DNA from: Myxococcales bacterium | Lineage (GTDB): Bacteria; Myxococcota_A; Polyangia; Nannocystales; Nannocystaceae | Reading direction: 5' to 3' | Length of the DNA stretch: 64,000 bases | NCBI GenBank assembly: GCA_020633295.1 | Contig: JACKDW010000010.1 | Span: 62,001-126,000 of the forward strand | Part shown: one piece after another, positions 50,143-59,037 of the stretch | Layout: every line of letters starts with the position of its first letter | Numbering within the stretch: the stretch's first letter is position 1 | Notes under the pieces: model-generated | What the model saw: only the letters and a program-made list of their open reading frames with translations | The model's database searches: none | What the model was told of the DNA's origin: nothing | Made by a program: the position numbers and the translations under genes

Positions 50143-52368
50143 ATGATCAGCGGGCAGGCGCGGGGCGAACGCGGCGTTGGTTCGCGCGCGCGCGGTGGTG
50201 CGCTCACCTGCGGGCTGTGGATCGCGGCGCTCGTGCTCGTCGCGCTCGCGCGCCCACGCGACGCGAGCGCGGCGGACGGAGCGCGAGGGCGCGTCACGCT
50301 GCACGCTCGACCGGAGTTCACGCCCCCGCCGCACGAGTCGCTGGAGGCGCGGGCCGAGCGGACCCGGGCGCGCGTGGAACTCGAGGAGCTCCGCGCGATC
50401 GCCCTCGAGCCCTATCCACAGTTCGCGCGCGGCGAGGGCTTCGACCGCGAGCGGGTGGAACATCAGCGCGCGCTCCTGCGCGGCTTGATCGACGAGACGC
50501 CGGCGTCAGACCCGGAGCACGTCGAGCTCCGCTGGCGGCTCGCCGACACCTACCTGGACGAGCGCGAGTATCTGGAGCGCTGGCTCGGCGGAGCGCAGCG
50601 GGCGGAGTTCACCGCCGAGGATCGCGGCGATCCGGACGCGCTGCAGCGCGTCCGCGCGGAGATCGCGAGCAAGCGACGCGAGCGCGCGCGCGCGTCCGAG
50701 ACGGCGGCCGCGCTCCTGCGCGCGTTGACGCGGATGAAGGGCTTTGACCGCTACCCCCGCAGCGGCGAGGTGTACCTCTACCTCGCGCAGGAGCTCGCGC
50801 TGCTCGGGCGGGACGCCGAGAGCGAAGCCGCGTACGTGTGGCTGCTGCGCAACGCGAGCGGCGTGTACGTCCCCTCCTGCTACCTGGGGCTCGCCGAGCT
50901 CGCGTACCGCCGCGGCGACTGCGAGCGCGCGCGGTCGCTGTACAAGCGGGTGAGCGAGTACACGGCCAGCCCGCTGCGTCCGCGCGCGCTGATCGAGCTC
51001 GGCTACGCTGACCTTCAGGGCAGGTGTGGTGCGGCTCGGCCGGCGCGCAGCCGCGCGGCGTTCATCGCCGCGCTCGAGGACGCGCGCCCGCAGGGCGGAC
51101 CCGACACCAAGCCGCTCGCGCTCGCGCGCCTGCGCGCGCAGCGGGGGCTGATCGAGGGCTTCGCGCTCGACGGCGCGCCCGCCGACGCGCCGAAGTTCCT
51201 CGAGCCCTTCGTCGACGACCACGGGGAGGGCCTTGAGCCCATGCTCGAGCGACTCGCCGGGCGCTACCTCGTGCTCGGCGAGCACGCGGCGGCGCGCGTC
51301 GTCTACCACGAGCTCCTCGCGCGCGCCCCGTCGTCGCGCGCGCGCTGTCGATGGGCCGAGCGCTCCTTCGCGGCGGCGCTCGCCGAGGATCGTCGCGCCG
51401 CGCAGCGGCAGGAGGCCGCGCGGCTCGTCGCGCTGTGGGCCCGCACGCGGGGCGCCGCGCCCGACAGCGATCGCGCGCAGGAGTGCCGCGAGATGATCCG
51501 CGACGCGCTCACGCAGCTGGCGACGGCCTGGCACGCGCGCGCGCTTCGAACCGGCGCGCGCGAGGACTTCGCGACGGCGAACGAGCTGTATACGCTTCGC
51601 CTCGCGCTCTACCCCCGGAGCCCCGCGCGCCCCGAACTTCAGCGCGCGCACGCGGAGCTGCTGTGGGCCGACGCCTGGGCGCTCGCGCGATCCCGAACGC
51701 GAGCGCGTCGCGCGAGCGCGGCGGCGCAGTTTCGAGCGGCGCACTGGGTGCTCGTCGCGCTCACGCGCGAGCTCGACGACGCGCGCGCGCAGGAGGTCAC
51801 GCGGGATCGGCTGCTCGCGCTCGAGAACGCCGACCTTCTCGCCGACGCCGCGACGCGCCAGGGCTGCCCGCGGCGCGCGCTCCGCTGCGATCCCGACATC
51901 CGCGGGGTCGCGCCCCTCGACGTCGCGCGCGTCTTCCCGCGACGCGAGCCCACAGCCGAGGAGCGCGCGCGCCTCGACACCTACGCGCGCTACCTCGCGG
52001 GCGCTGAGGATGACGAGCACCGCGCCCGCTACGCGCCGCGGATCGAGTACCGGCGGGCCGCGCTGGAGATGGCGCGCAACGACCTCGAGCGCGCGCGGCC
52101 GCTGCTCATGGAGCTGATCGTCAAGCGCGACGGCACGCGCGAGGCGGTCTGGGGCGCGGAGCTGCTGCTCGACGCGCTCATGATCACCTGGCGCTCCGAC
52201 CAGAACACACCCGAGCGGCAGCTCGCCGCCCACGACGCGCTCACGCGCTGGATTCGGCGTCTGCCGAGCATGGAGCTGTACGCGCGTCCCGAGGCGGCGG
52301 CGCTGCGCGCCTCGCTGGCGAGCGCGCGCGCACGGCTAGCGACGGCGCGCGCGCTCCCGCGTGGGTAA
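50143..52368 (+). CDS. Exported TPR-repeat protein
   Basis: A 741-residue protein with a signal peptide (GALTCGLWIAALVLVALARPRDASA) and many TPR-like helical pairs (GEVYLYLAQELALLGRDAESEAAYVWLL, YLGLAELAYRRGDCERARSLYKRVSEYT, LAGRYLVLGEHAAARVVYHELLARA). Such secreted TPR proteins act as scaffolds in envelope complexes of myxobacteria, including motility machinery; no closer assignment is justified. ATG 50143 gives a normal signal peptide; ATG 50038, which overlaps the HEAT gene stop, would be the coupled alternative but adds 35 Arg-rich residues. The HEAT, TPR and VIT-vWA genes are closely packed on one strand. Confidence 0.75.
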   Translation: MISGQARGERGVGSRARGGALTCGLWIAALVLVALARPRDASAADGARGRVTLHARPEFTPPPHESLEARAERTRARVELEELRAIALEPYPQFARGEGFDRERVEHQRALLRGLIDETPASDPEHVELRWRLADTYLDEREYLERWLGGAQRAEFTAEDRGDPDALQRVRAEIASKRRERARASETAAALLRALTRMKGFDRYPRSGEVYLYLAQELALLGRDAESEAAYVWLLRNASGVYVPSCYLGLAELAYRRGDCERARSLYKRVSEYTASPLRPRALIELGYADLQGRCGAARPARSRAAFIAALEDARPQGGPDTKPLALARLRAQRGLIEGFALDGAPADAPKFLEPFVDDHGEGLEPMLERLAGRYLVLGEHAAARVVYHELLARAPSSRARCRWAERSFAAALAEDRRAAQRQEAARLVALWARTRGAAPDSDRAQECREMIRDALTQLATAWHARALRTGAREDFATANELYTLRLALYPRSPARPELQRAHAELLWADAWALARSRTRARRASAAAQFRAAHWVLVALTRELDDARAQEVTRDRLLALENADLLADAATRQGCPRRALRCDPDIRGVAPLDVARVFPRREPTAEERARLDTYARYLAGAEDDEHRARYAPRIEYRRAALEMARNDLERARPLLMELIVKRDGTREAVWGAELLLDALMITWRSDQNTPERQLAAHDALTRWIRRLPSMELYARPEAAALRASLASARARLATARALPRG

Positions 52369-52415
52369 TTCACGGCGTGCGCGCGCGCAGCCCGGTCGCG
52401 CGCGTCCCTTGGCGC

Positions 52416-52421
52416 TATCGT
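52416..52421 (+). promoter_or_regulatory. -10-like TATCGT before VIT-vWA gene
   Basis: TATCGT 14 bases before GTG 52436, just after the stop of the TPR gene; suggests an extra promoter within the gene run. Confidence 0.35.
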
Positions 52422-52435
52422 GATCGGCGAGCGAA

Positions 52436-55303
52436 GTGCCCTCTCGAAACTTCTCCACTCGCGCGGCGCGGGGCGTCGTCACGCTCGCGCTGCTCGCCGC
52501 CGCGTGCACGATTCGCCCGGGCGCGCGCGGGGAGGCGCGACGCGGGGACGCGAGCCCGGGATGGCGGACCGGCGACGCGGCCGTCGACGCGTCGCCGCGG
52601 CTCACCGCGATCTCCAGCGAGCTTGCGTACCGCGAGCTCGCGCGCGCGCGGCGAGACGGCGCGCTCGTCGAGACGACGCTGCGCGTCGAGCTCACCAACA
52701 CGAACTCCGCGCGCAGCGTCGTCGGCGAGCTCTTGCTCGAGCTGCCCGCCGGCGCGCAGGTCTCGTCGCTCGCGCTGGGGACCGACGCGGGCTCGCGCGA
52801 CGCGCTGGTGGTCCCGCGCGCGCTCGCGGAGCGGGTGTTCGAGACCATCGTCGGCGAGCGACGTGACCCCGCGCTCCTGCGGCGCGAGAGCCTGGCCGGC
52901 GAGCGCGGCGCGCCGCGCTTCTCGCTGCGCGTGTTCCCACTGTTCATCGGCGAGCCGCGCTCGCTCGAGCTCGCGTTCATCCACCTCGACGAGCGCGCGT
53001 CGCTCGACGTCGCGGCGCACCAGGGGTCGCGCGCGGTGATTCGCGCCGTGGCCCGGCCCAGCGACGTCGAGACGATCCCGAGCCCGCTGATCGTGCTCGT
53101 CGACAGCTCGGCGTCCATGGGCCCCACGTGGACGCGCACGATCGACGCGCTCGAGGCGGCGCTGCTGCGCCTGCGCGCGCGTCGACGCGCGCCCCTCGAG
53201 CTCGAGCTCGCGGCCTTCGATCACGCGCGCGTGACCCTGTACCGCGGCCCGCTCTCGGAGCTGTCCGAAGCGCCGCTTGAGAGCCTCCGTCGCCACGGCC
53301 CGCTCGGCTCCAGCGAGCTGCGCGCGGCCTTGGCCGGGCTGCGTGGACGCGCGGCGGGGCGGCTGGTGGTCGTGAGCGACGACGGCCGCGTGAGCGACGA
53401 CGACGCGGGGGCTGCGGAGCGCGAGGCGCCGGCGCGGGCGCTCGAGTCGGCGCTCGCGGGGGTCGGCGCGCCGCGTGTCGACATCTGGCGGGCCGAGCAC
53501 GACGAAGGCGAGCGCGACGGCGTGTCGGGGGCGCTACGGGCCGCCGCGCTCGCGGGCTCGCCCGAGCGCGGCGCGCTCGTCCCTCTCACCTGGCCCACGG
53601 AGCGGCTCGTCGACAGCGCGGGCGGGTCGGTGGACGCGCGCGTCGAGCTCGACGTCTCGGGCAGCCGTTTGACATGGCCCAATCGACAGGACGAACTTCA
53701 CGCCGGCGAGCTCGTCACCGTGTTCGCCGAGTTCGCGGACGAGCGGACGGCCGCGGGCCCGCATCGGCTCGTCGTCACGCCGGTGCCCCCGGACAGCACG
53801 CCCGGCGCGACGAGCTCGGCGGAACCCGACGCGTCGGCGCGGCGCGTGCTTCGGGTGCGCTCCCACCCGAGCCAGGGCCCGCTGTTCTCGCGCTACTGGA
53901 GCGCGGGGGTCCTGGACGCCGAGCTCGCGGCGGCGCGCGAGCGCGGCGAGCTCGACGTCCTCACGCGGCTGCGCGCGCGCTCCGTGCAGGCCGGCGCGCT
54001 CAACGAGCTGACCGCGATGCTCGTGCTCGAGACCGAAGAGGACGAGCGGCGCTTCGAACTCGAGGGCTACCGCTCGCGCTCGCCGCTGGCGCCGGTCGTC
54101 GAGCCCGAGGCCCTCGCGGAGACGCGAGCGCTCGAGCATCGGGCCCGCGAGCTGATGGAGCGCGAGCGCTGGGCCGAGCAGCTGGAGCGCGCGGTGCTCC
54201 TGGACCTCGAGCGTCAGGCGCAGGACCCGTCGCGCTCGCTCGCCGAGCGCCGCGCCGCGCTGCTCTCGGCGATCGCGAGCGAGACCCACGCCGAGGAGAG
54301 CGCGCGGCTGCGTGAGCTCGTCCTCGCCATGACCGACGAGCGCGTCGACCCGAGCGCGCGCGCCTGTCACACGGGGCGCCTGAGCGCGATCGCGCGCGCG
54401 CGCGCGCGTCGTCCTCCGCTCGCCGAGGGCAGCGCGCCGCCGGAGCCGCTCGATCCAAGCGGGCGCTGGCCCACGTCACCGGACGAGGCGGCGGAGCTGA
54501 GCGCGGCCTGGAGCGCGCGAGGGCGCCCTGATCAAGCGGTTCGATCGGTCATGTCAATGCTCGAGTTCGAAGACGCGCCGCTGGAGCTCGCGGCCGCGCT
54601 CGAGCTGCTCCCGGGGCGCGAGGCCGAGGCGCGCGGCCGTCTGCGCGACCGGCAGCGCGCGCTCGAGCTCGAGCTCGCGGCGCTCCCGGAGGTCGCCAGG
54701 CCGCTGAGCGGGGCCTGGCGACGCGCGCTGCTCGAGGGCGTCATGCCGCCCGCGCGGGGGATCGCGCTGCACGCCGAGCGACTCGAGCTCGCCGGCCTGC
54801 TCGCGCGCGGGTGGCTGCGGCAGGGTCAACGCGAGCGCGCGCTCGCCGAGCTCGACCGCGTCCTCGTCGAGCCCGTCCGCGCAGGGCACCCGCTGCTCAC
54901 CGACGAAGATCGCCTCGACGCGCGCGCGCTCGAGGAGCTCGCCGACGCGCTCCGCCGCGCGGGGCGCTCGGAGCCCGGCTCGTTCCCGGAGGTGCTGATC
55001 ATCGCGCACGTGCCCGCGACGCGGCCCGTCGAGCTCATGGGCGTCGACCGCTCGCGCTTCGTCACGAGCACGAGCGCGCGCGTCCACGGCTCCACGGGCC
55101 TGCTCGCGCTCCGGCGACCGCTGCCGGTGGCGCTGCTGATCGCGCCGCGGCGCGCGTCGACGTGGGCGCGTGTCGACATCATCGAGCTCGCGCCCGCGCT
55201 GCGCGTGACCTCTCACGTGGTGCGCGCGCGGAGCTCCGCGCCGACGCTGCTGCCGCTGCCGCGCTCGATCCGCGCGAGATCGGGCTGCCCGGGCGACGGG
55301 TGA
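52436..55303 (+). CDS. VIT and vWA domain lipoprotein
   Basis: A 955-residue lipoprotein (signal GVVTLALLAAAC). A VIT domain (about 60-200: LVETTLRVELTNTNSARSVVGELLLELPAGAQVSSLAL, VFETIVGERRDPALLR) is followed by a vWA domain with an intact MIDAS start (LIVLVDSSASMG, about 225) and VVVSDDG. Then a beta-rich linker and an alpha-helical C-terminal half. VIT-vWA proteins resemble inter-alpha-trypsin inhibitor heavy chains and bind metal and protein ligands. Second VIT-vWA protein of the window, but here the MIDAS strand is complete and there is no FecR part. GTG 52436 is the only start giving a lipoprotein signal. Confidence 0.85.
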   Translation: MPSRNFSTRAARGVVTLALLAAACTIRPGARGEARRGDASPGWRTGDAAVDASPRLTAISSELAYRELARARRDGALVETTLRVELTNTNSARSVVGELLLELPAGAQVSSLALGTDAGSRDALVVPRALAERVFETIVGERRDPALLRRESLAGERGAPRFSLRVFPLFIGEPRSLELAFIHLDERASLDVAAHQGSRAVIRAVARPSDVETIPSPLIVLVDSSASMGPTWTRTIDALEAALLRLRARRRAPLELELAAFDHARVTLYRGPLSELSEAPLESLRRHGPLGSSELRAALAGLRGRAAGRLVVVSDDGRVSDDDAGAAEREAPARALESALAGVGAPRVDIWRAEHDEGERDGVSGALRAAALAGSPERGALVPLTWPTERLVDSAGGSVDARVELDVSGSRLTWPNRQDELHAGELVTVFAEFADERTAAGPHRLVVTPVPPDSTPGATSSAEPDASARRVLRVRSHPSQGPLFSRYWSAGVLDAELAAARERGELDVLTRLRARSVQAGALNELTAMLVLETEEDERRFELEGYRSRSPLAPVVEPEALAETRALEHRARELMERERWAEQLERAVLLDLERQAQDPSRSLAERRAALLSAIASETHAEESARLRELVLAMTDERVDPSARACHTGRLSAIARARARRPPLAEGSAPPEPLDPSGRWPTSPDEAAELSAAWSARGRPDQAVRSVMSMLEFEDAPLELAAALELLPGREAEARGRLRDRQRALELELAALPEVARPLSGAWRRALLEGVMPPARGIALHAERLELAGLLARGWLRQGQRERALAELDRVLVEPVRAGHPLLTDEDRLDARALEELADALRRAGRSEPGSFPEVLIIAHVPATRPVELMGVDRSRFVTSTSARVHGSTGLLALRRPLPVALLIAPRRASTWARVDIIELAPALRVTSHVVRARSSAPTLLPLPRSIRARSGCPGDG

Positions 55304-55383
55304 GACCTGCGCGTGGGGACCTGTCTCGAGCGATCCTGGCGGCCATGCCCCGCGCGACGGAACCTCGGCCGCGCGTCGCTGTC

Positions 55384-55869
55384 ATGGTCCTCGTGACGCG
55401 CCCTCGACCGCTCGCGCCCCACCACGCGCGCTCCCTGCCTCGCGCCGTCTCGCACGCCGTCTCGCACGCCTTGTCGCACGCCTTGTCGCACGCCTTGTCA
55501 CACGCCTTCTCGAACGCCTTCTCGAACGTTCTCTCACGCCGCCTTCCACGTAGCCTCTCACCCGGCCCCTCACGCCACCTCTCACGCCCGCTCGCGCTCC
55601 CCGTCGTCCTGGCCGCGCTCGCGCTCGCCTGCGCGAGCGCCGGGCTCCCGGGGACGCTCGACGGCGAGGAGGCGTTCGCGTCGGGCGGGATGGATCCTCC
55701 CACGATCCCCGACGCCGCGCTGGCGACCGCGACCGCGTCCGAGGCGCCCCCGAGGGCTCCGGCCTGCGCCGCGACCCCGGGTCCGCCGCCCGAGCCGCGC
55801 GCGGCCCCGCCGGCGCCTGACGCGAGCGCGGCGTGCCGCGACGTCCCGCGCGGCGTGACGCGGCGCTGA
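55384..55869 (+). CDS. Lipoprotein with 12-bp repeat in its N-region, 5' portion
   Basis: Starts at ATG 55384 with about 70 residues before the hydrophobic core, including repeated SHAL/SHAF-type tetrapeptides coded by a 12-base tandem array, then a lipoprotein signal (LALPVVLAALALAC) and a Pro/Ala linker. Such a long n-region is abnormal; a TTG within the repeats (codons reading Leu) may be the true start. Good coding sequence passes to another frame near 55855; the continuation is the next entry. If one base is restored, a lipoprotein of about 470 residues results. Confidence 0.6.
   Translation: MVLVTRPRPLAPHHARSLPRAVSHAVSHALSHALSHALSHAFSNAFSNVLSRRLPRSLSPGPSRHLSRPLALPVVLAALALACASAGLPGTLDGEEAFASGGMDPPTIPDAALATATASEAPPRAPACAATPGPPPEPRAAPPAPDASAACRDVPRGVTRR
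55447..55530 (+). repeat. 12-bp tandem repeat, seven units
   Basis: Seven consecutive 12-base units with consensus TTGTCGCACGCC (gtc/ttc variants at the start of the unit, cga/cac variants inside). Units 3-4 are identical and 1-2 are identical, so the array is recent or kept by slippage. All three forward frames are open across it. Confidence 0.9.
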
Positions 55870-56792
55870 CGCGACGTGTTCGCGAGGAGTGGCACAAGGA
55901 GGCCGACGATTCAAAGCTCGTGATCACCCACGGCTGCGACCGCCTGGCCGAGACCATCGACGAGCTCATCGTCGAGCGCAGCAGCGGCCACGGGCACTCG
56001 CTCTACCTCGAGCGGATCGAGCGGCAGGACGACGGCAGCTACGCGTTCGTCCGCCTCGACTACGGGCCCTACGGCGCGCCGATGCCCCGCGAGCTCGAGG
56101 CGCGGAGCGAGTGGGACTGGGCCGCGGCCGACGGCGCCAAGGTCCACGTAGCGACGATCCCGGGCGCGCGCGTCGAGGCGACCCTGCGGCGCTTCCGCGC
56201 GGCGCTGCAGGTGCAGGTCGAAGAGCGCGTCCCGCCGCCGCCGCCCGGCACCCTGCGCGGCGGTGGGTACTCGTGGTCGAGCCGCGACTTCCACATCGCC
56301 TATCACATGGTCGATAGCGCAGGTCGTGGAGGTCAGGGGTTCTGGGTCGGCTACGAGGGCAGCGGCGAGCAGGCGCGGTGGCTCCCACTCGACCTGGCCC
56401 GCGAGGCGTGGGTCGAGCTCGTCGCGTCCGAGGAGCTCGACGCGCAGCTGCAGGAGCGCGCGCCGACGGCCGCCGACCGCGACCTGTTCGCCGAGCGCTT
56501 CGCGACCGCGCGCGGACGCGGCGACGAGTACGGCTACTGGTACCTGCGCGAGCGCCTGCTCGGCATGGCGCGCACGCTCGGCGACACTCGCCTGATGACC
56601 GACCTCTTCGCGATCGCGCGCGCCGAGGGCGAGCCGCACGCGGTCTCGCGCGAGCGCTCGCGGGCGACGGCGGTCGACGTGCTCGTCGGCCTCACCGGCT
56701 ACGACCCGCGCTTCGACGCCCAGGGCGCGCCGCGACCCGGCGCGGCGGCGGCCGCCGACATGCTCGCGCGCTGCGACCCTGCGGGGCCCTGA
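55833..56792 (+). CDS. Secreted protein of unknown family, 3' portion of the frameshifted lipoprotein gene
   Basis: About 310 residues with normal codon bias from roughly 55860. A mixed alpha/beta domain (REEWHKEADDSKLVITHGCDRLAETIDELIVE, SLYLERIERQDDGSYAFVRLDYGPYG, HIAYHMVDSAGRGGQGFWVGYEG) is followed by a helical tail (GYWYLRERLLGMARTLGDTRLMTDLFAIARAEG). No recognised family. In this frame there is no signal peptide; joined to the previous part by a one-base change it gains one. GTG 55833 has no ribosome-binding sequence, so it is read as a gene part. Confidence 0.6.
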   Translation: MPRRPARRDAALTRRVREEWHKEADDSKLVITHGCDRLAETIDELIVERSSGHGHSLYLERIERQDDGSYAFVRLDYGPYGAPMPRELEARSEWDWAAADGAKVHVATIPGARVEATLRRFRAALQVQVEERVPPPPPGTLRGGGYSWSSRDFHIAYHMVDSAGRGGQGFWVGYEGSGEQARWLPLDLAREAWVELVASEELDAQLQERAPTAADRDLFAERFATARGRGDEYGYWYLRERLLGMARTLGDTRLMTDLFAIARAEGEPHAVSRERSRATAVDVLVGLTGYDPRFDAQGAPRPGAAAAADMLARCDPAGP

Positions 56793-56898
56793 GCCCGCGC
56801 GCGCGGGGCCGTGAGCGTCGACGCGCCGCGAGCTGCTCGTGGCTTCACAAGCTGTCCTCAAGCACATCTCCAACCAGGCGCGCCGCGGCGCGTTGCGC

Positions 56899-56904
56899 TA
56901 CGAT
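56899..56904 (+). promoter_or_regulatory. -10-like TACGAT, leaderless-type position
   Basis: TACGAT with six bases before ATG 56911; decides that start over GTG 56839. Confidence 0.4.
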
Positions 56905-56910
56905 CACGGC

Positions 56911-58302
56911 ATGCACGAGCACGCGTTCGCGGCGCGGATGCGGGTGATCGACCGCGACTTCAAGGGCGGGGAGCACGAGGCCGCGTGCGCCGCGGCGCGC
57001 TTCCTCGTCGCCGAGATCGGCGGGGCGCCCGTCATCGACGGGCTGCAGATGGGCTGGGCCGTCTTCTACCTGCTCCGCAGCCTGCACGCGCGCGCCGAGT
57101 GGTACGCCTTCATCAAGGTGATGGGCGAGCACGAGCCGTTCCTCGCCGCGATCGGGGACAAGAACCACGCCTACGCCTGCTCGCTGATGGTCGAGGCGCT
57201 GTACCGCGTCGGCGCGCCCGCGGCGATCCCCAGGTGGGGCGCAGAGTGCTGTCAGCGGCGCGTACGCGACGGCGACATGGAGTCGCTGGGCATGGCCATA
57301 GCGACCGCGCGCAACCTGCTGGGGGACCTCGGGCGCGTCGACCTCGAGGTCGCGTTCCTCGAGCGGCTGATCGAGGTCGGGCGCGCGGGCGAGCTCGGCC
57401 AGCTCTCGCTCGCCGCCCAGCGCTGGGCGCTCGAGGTCGCCGAGCGCGCCGAGGACGTCGCGCTGCTCACGGACGTCCGGCGTCGCGTCGTCGAGCGCCT
57501 CCCGCTGCTGCGCGCGCTCGCGCGGGATCCCGACGCCGACGCGCTCGCGCTGCTCCGGGAGCTCGCGCGCGAGGAGTGGTTCCGCGCGCTGCTCGAGCCC
57601 GACGCGCGGCGGCGGCTCGAGCTCGGCGCGCGGCTGCTCGAGCCAGCCCACCGCGGCGACGCGGACGCCGTCCTCGCGCTGCTCGACGAGGCGCGCGATC
57701 CGAACCTCGCCGACGTCATGGGTCGCACCGCGCTCAGCGTCGCCGCGTTCGCCGGCCAGGAGGCGCTCGTGCAGACGCTGCTCGCGCGCGAGGGCGTCGA
57801 CGTGAACCAAGCCAACCTCCAGCATCGCGCACCGCTGGCGCAGGCCGCCGATCAGGGGCACGCCGCGATCGTCACGCGCCTGCTCGCCGCCGGCGCGGAC
57901 CCGGACGCCCGCGACCTCAACGAGCAGACCGCGTTGATGCTCGCCGCGTGGCAGGATCACGTCGCGACCGTCCGGGCGCTGCTCGCCGCCGGCGCGGCCG
58001 TCGAGCTGCGCGATCGCGCCGGGAACTCGGCGCTCTCGCTGGCCGCGACGCAAGATGTCCCCGAGGTCATCACGGCGCTGCTCGACGGCGGCGCGGCGCT
58101 CGACGCCGCGAGCCCGCGCGGGCACACGGCGCTGATGACCGCCGCGATGGAGGGCATGAGCCGCACCCTCGAGGTCCTGCTCGCCCGGGGCGCCGACCCC
58201 TCGCGCCGCGACGAGCACGGGATGACGGCGCGCGCCTGGGCCGAGCAGGAGGGGCACGCAGAGCTCGTCGCGCGGCTCGAGCGCGCCGAGCGGGGCGCCT
58301 GA
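56911..58302 (+). CDS. Ankyrin-repeat protein
   Basis: A 463-residue cytoplasmic protein. The first half is helical and unassigned (FAARMRVIDRDFKGGEHEAACAAARFLVAEIG). The second half, about residues 235-455, holds six ankyrin repeats (DVMGRTALSVAAFAGQEALVQTLLAREGVDVNQAN, APLAQAADQGHAAIVTRLLAAGADPDARD, TALMLAAWQDHVATVRALLAAGAAVELRD and following) with the usual TALMLAA helices. A protein-binding adaptor. ATG 56911 is preferred because TACGAT lies six bases upstream and the preceding codons lack bias. Confidence 0.85.
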   Translation: MHEHAFAARMRVIDRDFKGGEHEAACAAARFLVAEIGGAPVIDGLQMGWAVFYLLRSLHARAEWYAFIKVMGEHEPFLAAIGDKNHAYACSLMVEALYRVGAPAAIPRWGAECCQRRVRDGDMESLGMAIATARNLLGDLGRVDLEVAFLERLIEVGRAGELGQLSLAAQRWALEVAERAEDVALLTDVRRRVVERLPLLRALARDPDADALALLRELAREEWFRALLEPDARRRLELGARLLEPAHRGDADAVLALLDEARDPNLADVMGRTALSVAAFAGQEALVQTLLAREGVDVNQANLQHRAPLAQAADQGHAAIVTRLLAAGADPDARDLNEQTALMLAAWQDHVATVRALLAAGAAVELRDRAGNSALSLAATQDVPEVITALLDGGAALDAASPRGHTALMTAAMEGMSRTLEVLLARGADPSRRDEHGMTARAWAEQEGHAELVARLERAERGA

Positions 58303-58307
58303 GCGCG

Positions 58308-58313
58308 TATACT
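58308..58313 (+). promoter_or_regulatory. -10-like TATACT, leaderless-type position
   Basis: TATACT with seven bases before ATG 58321, six bases after the ankyrin stop; the clearest example of the pattern in the window. Confidence 0.5.
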
Positions 58314-58320
58314 CGACGCC

Positions 58321-59016
58321 ATGCGCACCCCGCCCCCCCGCCGCGTCGACACGCTCGGGCAGGCGCTTCGCCTGTTCCTGCGCTTCCCCTCGCCCCCGGC
58401 GATGCTCTTCGCCGCGCTCGTGCCCGGCGTCGCCCGGCTCGCGCTCGGCGACTTTACGCGCGCGGAGCTGTGGGTCCCGGTCATCATCCTCACCTACTGG
58501 CCGCTGCAGGAGTGGGTCGCCCATCGCTACCTCCAGCACATGAAGCCGCGGACCGTCCTCGGGCGGCGCTTCGACCCCGGCTTCGCGCAGACGCACCGCC
58601 TGCATCACCGCGAGCCCTGGCGCCTCGAGCCGACCTTCGTGCCGCTGCGGGCCATCGCGATCGCCTACGTCATCAACGTCGTGTTCTGGACGCTCGTGAC
58701 GCCCACCCTGCGTATGGCGCTGACCGGCGTCTCGCTGTTCTCCTGCATGGCGATCGTCTACGAGTGGCTGCACTTCCTGACCCACACCAGCTACCGCCCG
58801 CGCTCGCGCTACCTCGCCCGCGTGTTCCGCAACCACCGCTTGCACCACTTCAAGCACGAGGGCTACTGGTTCGGCTTCACCGTCCCCGCCGTCGACGCGC
58901 TGCTCGGCACCAGCCCGAACCCCCGCGACGTCGAGCGCTCCCCCTCGGTCCGCGATCTCGGCGTGCCCGACGACCCGGTCGTCGAGGCGATGATGGAGAT
59001 CCCGCCCGAGCGCTGA
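58321..59016 (+). CDS. Fatty acid hydroxylase / sterol desaturase superfamily membrane protein
   Basis: A 231-residue integral membrane di-iron oxygenase. His clusters in the right order: EWVAHRYLQH, THRLHH, EWLHFLTHT and NHRLHHFKHE, together supplying the eight or more His ligands. Hydrophobic helices lie at about 25-42, 48-62, 105-125 and 135-150. Family members hydroxylate or desaturate fatty acids, sterols or carotenoids using O2. Myxobacteria make sterols, hydroxy fatty acids and carotenoids, so the substrate is open. Own promoter-like TATACT seven bases before the ATG. Confidence 0.88.
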   Translation: MRTPPPRRVDTLGQALRLFLRFPSPPAMLFAALVPGVARLALGDFTRAELWVPVIILTYWPLQEWVAHRYLQHMKPRTVLGRRFDPGFAQTHRLHHREPWRLEPTFVPLRAIAIAYVINVVFWTLVTPTLRMALTGVSLFSCMAIVYEWLHFLTHTSYRPRSRYLARVFRNHRLHHFKHEGYWFGFTVPAVDALLGTSPNPRDVERSPSVRDLGVPDDPVVEAMMEIPPER

Positions 59017-59037
59017 GCCTCGCGAGGTCGGACGGCC

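Noticed and set aside
55179..55895. Minus-strand frames reading Cys-Asp-Lys-Ala or Gly-Val-Arg-Gln repeats
   Set aside because: They are the antisense reading of the 12-bp tandem array in the lipoprotein gene; no start signals.
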